From positions 33,635,816-33,699,815 of the forward strand of contig OY735207.1 of assembly GCA_963457665.1 (NCBI GenBank): a stretch of DNA of 64,000 bases. Direction: 5' to 3'. Position numbers and translations under genes: made by a program. Within the stretch, counting starts at the first letter, position 1. Every line of letters starts with the position of its first letter. The notes beneath the pieces are model-generated. The model saw only the letters and a list, made by a program, of their open reading frames with translations. It searched no databases and was not told the origin of the DNA. Below are positions 56,769 through 64,000 of the stretch, in pieces. Origin of the DNA: Thysanoteuthis rhombus. Taxonomy: Eukaryota; Mollusca; Cephalopoda; Oegopsida; Thysanoteuthidae.

Positions 56769-57312
56769 TGAGGTCAGTCTAGAAAGTATCCACTTATTTT
56801 GAATATCTCGAGAACAGGTAGCTCAATCTTGATGAAACTTGGCAACCAATGAGAGGGGACCTTACTGCACATGTGTGTAAAGGCACTCTCCCATGGGGTT
56901 TCTCAGTTGGCAGTAACACACCACCGAGCAAGATTGTAAGCTGAGTGGCCACGGAATTCACAATGCCCATTCTTCAAGTGCGTTTTTTTGGCAAAACGTC
57001 GCATCACCCAGGTCTGTCAGACCCCTACAAACCAGATTTCGTTCTGTGCAACTTCTGGCTTTTCCCAAAGCTAAAATTGCTATTGAAAGGGAAATTTCAG
57101 ACCGTGGACGAGATTAGGGAGAATACGACAAGGCAGCTGATGGCAATCCCAAAAGAGGACTTGGCAGACTGTTTTAAAAACTGGAAGGGATGCTTGGATC
57201 AATAGGTGAAGTTCCGAAGGAAGTATTTTGAAGGGGACTAAAATGCCAATGCCTAAGGTAGGCTACATTTTCGTTAATATAAAATGGCTGGATACTTCCC
57301 TGACAGACCTCA
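56769..57312 (+). mobile_element. Internally deleted mariner element with both inverted ends
   Basis: Left end TGAGGTCAGTCTAGAAAGTA (preceded by TA at 56767-56768); right end, read inward on the minus strand, TGAGGTCTGTCAGGGAAGTA. The inverted repeats match at most positions. Only the C-terminal transposase part remains, 56945-57205: HHPGLSDPYKPDFVLCNFWL, FPKLKLLLKGKFQTVDEIRE, then AIPKEDLADCFKNWKG and, after a stop, RKYFEGD. The third catalytic Asp of the usual PCDFxLFPKLK motif is Asn here. The 3' TA target copy is lost. It could be moved only by an enzyme supplied in trans. Confidence 0.85.
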
Positions 57313-58619
57313 TCTGCAGTAATCACAGAAAGATTCAACATTTCAATTTCTAACCAACCTAGAGCCGTAAATATTATACCTCATTTGAAATTGAAACTGG
57401 GTCTTATTAACTGAGATTTTGATATGACCTGTTGTTAATTTTTCATTTGTTTTTTTTTAATTGCCTTCAAATTTGTTAATTATTTCACAACATCTCAGCT
57501 GATCCATCCTTTGGTCTTTTTCAGCTTAATTGTATCCAGTGCATAGTTTTGTTGGCCTTATTCTGTTTATAATCTAGGCTCTGCTAATTCATGTAGTTTT
57601 ATTGTGTCCCTCTAATAGGACTCCTGATTGTTACATTCACAAGAGATCTGAAGACTAAATCGGCTAACACATGGAAAAAAAAAGCAAAAGAAAGGCAGTG
57701 AAAAAAGAAGAAATCATTGAATATGAAACTGAATCTTAGAGCAAAATTTCCCTTAATATTTTTGATGCATTTACAGTAAATTTTTACTCCACATTTTAAC
57801 CTTATTTAGTATGTAAATGCCATTTGTGTTGAGAATATATCAAAAGCTTAGAGACTATCAACTCTTCCCATTAAATTTTATGAGTAATATAAGTTAATAG
57901 AAGCAAAATGAATTCTTTTCATTCAAGCATTTTTCTGGTTGAAAAAGAAAAAAATAACTGCTTGTATCAGTCAATTTTTCTTGATTTATTCATCTTTAAG
58001 GAGAATTAACTAATAAAAAAATTCTTTAGCATGGACGGCAGAATGAGAACAATCTACCTCTGTGAATTGAGTAAAGGGTTTGGTTTGAAATTCCCAGAAG
58101 ATTACCAACAATGATGTATGCTTGAAGAAGGCCAGAGGGTATGGAGGCTCAAATGTTGTGACAATAACAAAGAAGATAAGTCACTAGTCTGAATAAATCA
58201 GTGTATAATAATACCTGGAATTCATGAATATAAACGGTACAATTGTATTGTGCTGAAGTTATCAACTGCAACGAAAAGTCGACAGTCCTTAGAACAGTGA
58301 AAATTTCATGTTAAGAGCAATTTTGATTTTCAAATCAGTTAACAATGTTTGTAATGAATCAAGTGACCCAAAGGCAAAGTGGTTAAAGAGAGATAAACTG
58401 CGTTCTTTAAAAAAAAAAATTGGTTCAGTGTTGGTTAAGACAGAAAGATATGATATAGAGAGTGGACTTAGAAAGAGAAATATTTTTTCTCCTTTACATC
58501 ACACTGCAGTGTATCATTTCTTTTTTTTAGATCCATTCAAGATAAAAGAAACCCAGAAAGTACAAGAAAAAAAAAGAGAAAAAAAAGAAAGCAGACCATA
58601 GAGTATTTATATACACTCC
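57313..58619. other. Unannotated AT-rich DNA
   Basis: A 97-codon Lys-rich frame (58308-58601, plus) has no recognisable domain and ends in low-complexity Lys/Glu. No splice-consistent gene is seen. Confidence 0.35.
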
Positions 58620-58639
58620 ACACACACACACATATATAG

Positions 58640-58682
<43 letters not shown>
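58620..58682. repeat. Compound (CA)n(TA)n(CA)n microsatellite
   Basis: CA, TA, then CA dinucleotide runs. Confidence 0.95.
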
Positions 58683-61600
58683 TGTATAACTATTGCATTT
58701 TGGACGATATTTTTCGTTTTATTTTTGATGCGATCATTATTTCAGTTTTGGACGTTTCGATGGGGTTTAGCTTGAAAACTCAATTGAAAACAAATAGTTT
58801 TGTTAGAGACACAAATGTAGACAAATGCTGTCAAAAAATGTATATACAATGTTTCAGTTTCTTTAAAGAGTCTGTTCTTTTTCTTGTTTCATTTATAAGT
58901 TAATAAGTCTTGATTATTAGAATGTGATTAAATTTGTAATTCAGTTGATAGAAGTGTGGTTAAAGGCCTAAATATAAACTCTTTGGTAATATGTTTTGAA
59001 AAGATCCTAGTAAACAGTAGTGATTTGCAAATAAATAAATATTGCCTTGAATTTCCTTACAGCCTTGGATGTCACATAGGTTACACAAAAGATGGAAAAT
59101 GTAGAAATTTTACAGCATAGCCATAGAAAGAGTGGATTTGAAAAATGGAAATGACCCGCAAACTCAACAAAGACGTCATTCATTTGTAGATTTTGAAAAT
59201 AATTTGTAGGTAAAACTGAAGCAACAATGATGGATTTAATAAATGTGTTTATTTTTCATAACTCAAATTGGGTGCATGCCAATGTTTTGTGTGAAAAAAA
59301 TATTTTGGTGGCAGTGTTTATGAATCATCAGTTAAATACATTTGATATAAATTGTGAGGTTGCAAATAAGTTTGGAACATATAGACCATTCTGTCCGGAG
59401 ATGATGAGAGAATATCCTGATCAAAATATGAACTCCAAAGATAAAGATTTACTAAAATCATTGCAAATAGGTTGCTATTGAAACTGAAAGTAGGTAATTT
59501 TTGGATTCAACCAATGATAGTCACAAGAAAATATGCAATACGTAGTACTTAATACAGGAGTATTGTATGGGTCGTTTTCCCGCTTTTTGTCATCTTGTAA
59601 AAATTTCTGAGCTATCTTTATTTTTTAAAACATTTTTTTTGAGTAATGAAAAACAAAAATGAAATGATTGTACTGACCCAAATTACAATCAGTAAAAAGC
59701 TACAGTAATAATGAAGGTAGTTTAGAATAGTAGGTAGAACACATTAAATTATTACTATTTATGAGATATGTGGCCAAAGGACATTACACATTCTTGTAAA
59801 ACTGGTTTCATTGAATACGCTATCTACTTTAAATTATCAAACTATTTATTCCAGTGTTGCTTCAAGCCTTTATAGAATTTTGAGACTTGGCTTCATTTTT
59901 ACTTGAACCACAATAATGATACTACAAGTACAAGACCCATCACTTTATTGATGGTTATTTAATGGTGTCCAACAACAAATTTGACTGATGGCTGCTACTG
60001 ATGCTATAAGTGAAAGAGAATAGTTTGAAGAGGGAGGGAAGAAAAGAAAGTTAGGTAGTTTGATAAGAGGGTAGGAAGGGAGAGTGACTGCTGGCTGTTA
60101 CTTATAAGTGTGACAGACGCAGCTTTTATAATAAATAAGACTAGATTACACAAGCAGTCAAAAATGACAGCATACACGGATATACATTGCATTTTATAAA
60201 CGTAGATAATAGAGATCTGCATGCATATTGTGTGTGGATGATTTTGGTCAGTTTACTCATTTTGGTCAATGTTCAAAAGGTCTAAAAATGGTATCAAGAA
60301 GAGTAAAAGATATTTCACAATAGGAAGAACAACTAAATAATAATAAGATCTTGTTTACAAGGCCTTGAGAAAATCTGGACATGAAGAAAATATCTTCAGA
60401 AAATAAGTCAAATCAAAACCATCTGGACTGAAAAATGTGATAAGAGAAATTAAAATATGCTTCTATATACATGCAGAAATGATACAATTCACCAGATTTT
60501 GTTTGATATTTTAAAAACTACAATAGTGAATTCCAGAAGATAGCAACCCCCCCCCCAAAAAAACACAAGAATGTTATCATAAGAACCAGATGAATAAGAT
60601 TTAGAGTATCTTTGAAAATAAGAGAGACATTGTCCTTTAAACAGTAACAAATGTAATTGAAACAGCTTTTTTGAAATTTGTTAAATGAAATAAATGAATT
60701 CTTAAATTCTGAATCAAGGAAACGTCTTTTCCTCAAATATGCTCATGTATAAAGTACATAGTCAAAGACACAGGTGTAATTGAGACTTCTAATCAGCATG
60801 GAATTTTAAAAAAAATGGAATAAATATTGTTTATCATGAATGATTTCATGAGCCAATTTTAATGTAACTCTGTGGGTATTTTTCCAAAGTCTTATTAAGG
60901 TTCAAATTAGTTAATCGAATTTTAAAAAAGATTTTGCATCCATTGAAACAATTTTCTAACATTTTGAGAACTGTCTCAAGAAGGCAGGATAGATTTTTTT
61001 TCGAAGTGAAAACCTAACTGTTATGAGCGTGTGGGCAGAAACTCAATAGTGAACTTTAATCTAAAGCAAGAATGAAAAAGAACAATATAAAGCAGATTGA
61101 AGACAGAATCCCGGAAAGTCTTTAGGAAAGCAATTATGAATAGAGAAAAGAGGCAAGTACTAGAAGTTATGCTAAACATTTCAATCAAGTACAAAAAAAC
61201 AAGCCTTGATCATTGTAAATAAGTAAAAGCAGCCATTCACAGAAGCTTCATCAAAACCAGGGAAATAAATTTATAATGTGAATTTTCTTTTCAAACCTTC
61301 TATGCATTCAAGCTATTTTTGTCATTTGCATTTCTATAAGCCATCTATTTACACTAGCAGCTTTATGAGTGATCATTTACAAAAGAGTCCGTATCGTTGT
61401 GGAGACAATTTTCTTTTCAATAACAATCAGAGTAAAATGCTCTGTTGGATACAAATTCAATTTAAAAGTATGTAACAGATTATTATAGAATAAGAATATT
61501 TTAAAGAGATAAATGGGAAAAAGCAGAATAATTCACAACCAGAATAACACAAAGGCTCTTCTCTGGATTTTACCTGAATATATGGGAGCCTGTCAAGTCA

Positions 61601-62965
61601 AATTCATAGCATTTCTTCTAATACAAAAACTTGAGTTTATTTAGAAAACTTCTCAGAGGATCCAATACTGATGTACTGTTTGTGTTGGTCTACAGGGAAA
61701 GAAAAATCTTTTTTGCTTGATAATTGAAGCAGGTGAGGAACCAGATGTCAAACATTGACCTTCCAATTGCCCCTCCAGTGCTCTACCAGCTGAAAAAGAG
61801 TCCTCGTATTTTTGTATTGGAAAAAGTGGCCAAATAAGGCATTTGAAAAGAAAAGTGTACAATCTGGGCGGGAGCCTCAATCAAAGAGAACTTTCTGGTT
61901 ATAATAGACATAGATAAAGATGATGTTGAAAAAGACAACAAAAAATAGGATCTAAAAAAAAAAACACAAAAAAAAAAACAGACCCAGTTTATCTTATATC
62001 ATGCAATAATTGCCTTCTTCGGTACAGAGACATTATTAGAATTCTTAACCACATATCAACAGGCACAAGTATAGGTAATATTTATACATAATATTATGGC
62101 AAAAAATAAACTCAAAAGTTTATTGATCACTTCAAGTTTATATATAAACAAAAAGACTAGGATACGTATATGGGTGAGAAATCATACATGGAATTCTAAG
62201 GACTGAATTACATATATACATAGATATGTGTGACTATTTGTAATTGCATTTGAACAAAACTCAGAAATTGATACATCCAAATACAGGCATTAAAATTTTG
62301 TTACAGTATATATTCATTGTATAGTTATCAATGTACAAAAGCAATTGCTAAATTTCCACTTGAATTCATTATCAAGAACTGCTTCTGCCGAGTTCAAATT
62401 TTAGAGTTGTTTGTATTGAATGTATGACTATTCATCAATTCTAAACTGTGGTAAAGTAAATCATACTGATTGTGATCTCCTTTGCTTTTAAAAACTCTCA
62501 GTGGAAATATACATATGCAAAAGTAATGATAAATACAACATAGATTATACATAAATAAATACAATCACTGATGCACTCATTTTTCTGCTAACATACAAAT
62601 ACATAAATAAATTTCTTTGACATACAAATCCGTAAGACCTATACATAAATACAAAGGATTATACAAAGTAGCGAACATCAATTGTGTTCAACTGGAATGA
62701 GAATTCTTTGGGATACTTGCAAGTAAGAAGTCATTTGTAATAACATCACATCATACATATATATTTACGCATACACAAATTTTATATGTATATCATATAT
62801 AACATACATATGATCCTTTGATATATGTCAGTATACATTTGTAGACAAGTAGACAAAATAGGCACAGAGAATTAAAATTAGGATCTAAACACAAGTCAAT
62901 TTGATATACACTAGGGAAGATAGAGAGGAAGAAGAAAAAGGAGAAAAGTGGGGAGGTGCAGTATT
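58683..62965. other. Unannotated AT-rich DNA
   Basis: The 84-codon frame at 59227-59481 (plus; includes CEKNILVAVFMNHQLNTF and NKFGTYRPFCPEMM) has fairly protein-like composition but no domain I know. A single unit of the purine-rich minisatellite lies at about 60042-60087. ATACATA-rich cryptic simple sequence fills 62060-62850. A C-run lies at about 60548. Confidence 0.35.
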
Positions 62966-63184
62966 TTATTCGGCAACTTCTTTATCATTGCCTCCTTTGT
63001 CCTTCCGGTGATGGTGGTGATTGTTGTTGTTATTGTTGTTGTTGTTGTTGTGGTGGTGATGTTGATTTGCTTTCCTTTTGTTGATAAAGTTACTTGCGAA
63101 ACGGGAGAATATAAATTTCAGGCTCCTTTTCAGATCAATAAAAGAACTGCATTCTCTTTTGCGTACTTTGGTCTTGGTGCCCAT
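62966..63184 (-). CDS. Possible Asn/His-rich terminal exon or small ORF
   Basis: The minus-strand frame from ATG at 63184 (or from a possible acceptor TTCTTTTGCAG just upstream) to TAA at 62966 encodes 72 residues. Basic part: GTKTKVRKRECSSFIDLKRS and LKFIFSRFASNFINKRK. Then a His/Asn run (four His, about ten Asn, four His) encoded by a GTT/GTG microsatellite, then RKDKGGNDKEVAE. The basic and acidic ends outside the repeat look protein-like. It could be the last exon of a gene whose other exons lie to the right of the window, or an accidental frame over a trinucleotide repeat. No function is assigned. Confidence 0.35.
   Translation of the reverse strand: MGTKTKVRKRECSSFIDLKRSLKFIFSRFASNFINKRKANQHHHHNNNNNNNNNNHHHHRKDKGGNDKEVAE
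63008..63060. repeat. (GTT)n/(GTG)n trinucleotide microsatellite
   Basis: About a dozen GTT/GTG/GAT triplets; encodes the Asn/His run on the minus strand. Confidence 0.9.
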
Positions 63185-63669
63185 TGACTGCAAAAGAATT
63201 GCAGCCTTTTAACATATGAGAGAGAGAGAGAGGAGTGGCATAAAGTCTGTTAACTGAAATGTAGGTAAACATACTACTGCAAGTTACAGCTATGATAAAT
63301 ATACAGGCTGTGGTTCCAACATGTATACACCCTTTATCAGCTTTGAACTTAAAAAACTTTTTTTTTCAAGTGAAATTCTGAATTACAAATGGATAGTAAC
63401 AAAATTATATTTGAATAATGGAAATTTCAACTGAAAACGGCACAACTTGTGGGATGCTCACATTCGGTTGTGATGCGTACGTATATGCAATGGTCCAAGG
63501 AGGAAAAAGAATAACCAACGGCCAACAAGGGATTGGATGTCAAAGACTTATTAATGCAAGCAGTAAACAAAGTACGAACCAGCAGAATGGATACAAATTG
63601 CAGATAGCTTTAATCAAAGTGAAAGAAGTACATTTATAGTTGTTGTGTATGGGTTGTATAGCTGCAAGC
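63185..63669. other. Unannotated DNA
   Basis: Short GA run at 63218-63233. The 73-codon plus-strand frame at 63418-63639 has no recognisable domain. Confidence 0.35.
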
Positions 63670-64000
63670 TAGTCAGAGTACTTGTGCTAACCAATCCCCA
63701 TTGCTGAAAGCATCTTTAATGGGCAAGCAAGCTTCAGAACTGGACCTTGTAGCAATGGAAGAAGGTTACCTGGTCCGATGAGTCTCACCTTCTATAGAAT
63801 AAGGGGGAAAGCAGGATGTGCGTACATCGTTTTCCAGGCTATGCAATGGCATAAGGATGGATTGTAGGAAAACAACAAGCTGATGGAGGCAGTGTGATGG
63901 TTCGGGCAACATTCTGCTGGGAAACATCGGGTTCTATTACTCATCTGGAAGATCCTTTGTTGGATGCCACCTACCATACATCATTGAAGACCAGATACAC
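63670..64000 (+). mobile_element. Tc1-type transposase remnant, cut by the window edge
   Basis: In shifting frames: QNWTL and QWKKVTWSDESHLL near 63735-63790 (first catalytic Asp of Tc1 enzymes lies in the WSDESH motif). Then a decayed VDGR/R.P-type stretch and, near 63890, motifs resembling GGSVMVxAxFCWETxG followed by DPLLDATYHTSL. Frameshifts and stops make it a pseudogene. It belongs to a different Tc1 subfamily from the remnant at 4.2 kb. Continues beyond 64000. Confidence 0.7.

Noticed and set aside
59227..59481. 84-codon plus-strand frame with protein-like composition
   Set aside because: No recognisable domain or neighbouring exon; listed only as unassigned. It may be a piece of an unknown element.

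Overview
This window looks like nuclear DNA of a mollusc, most likely a coleoid cephalopod (octopus-like). It is AT-rich, has long (TA)n and (CA)n microsatellites, GT-AG introns, several tRNA-derived SINE families, and remnants of mariner, Tc1, LINE and Penelope-like elements. The species call is inference; no marker gene fixes it. I see no bacterial, viral or organellar operon and no CRISPR array.

The one convincing gene is on the minus strand between 51276 and 25448. Twenty-two exons, all with AG acceptors and GT donors and all in compatible phase, splice into one open frame of 877 codons plus a stop. The 5' part of the gene is not recognised in the window. The protein is a long Glu/Lys/Gln-rich coiled coil, then a low-complexity Ser/Asp-rich stretch, then a conserved-looking C-terminus. 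That tail and the coiled-coil layout fit CEP164, the distal-appendage protein of the mother centriole needed for ciliogenesis. The WW domain expected at its N-terminus would lie upstream and was not found.

Layout. 1-25.4 kb is gene-poor: a mariner remnant (0.43-1.09 kb), a Tc1 remnant (4.2-4.87 kb), SINEs, a 5S rRNA-derived element (8.43 kb), a LINE 3' end (12.3 kb), copies of a MITE-like family, and microsatellites. 25.4-51.3 kb is the CEP164-like gene. Its introns hold SINEs, two minisatellites, an unclassified repeat family with three copies, a LINE 3' end (38.2 kb), and two LINE reverse-transcriptase remnants (48.3-51.06 kb). 51.3-64 kb has no recognised exon of that gene. It holds a head-to-head SINE pair (52.5-53.1 kb), a Penelope-like element with a GIY-YIG-type tail (53.24-54.06 kb), a MITE copy (55.3 kb), an internally deleted mariner with both terminal inverted repeats (56.77-57.31 kb), a possible Asn/His-rich terminal exon (62.97-63.18 kb, minus) and a Tc1 remnant running off the right edge.

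The gene's exon structure is the most solid new information here. The repeats are mostly decayed; the 5S-headed element, the MITE-like family and the minisatellite beside a 41-nt exon are the most interesting non-coding structures. I found nothing that I would call a new biological system.
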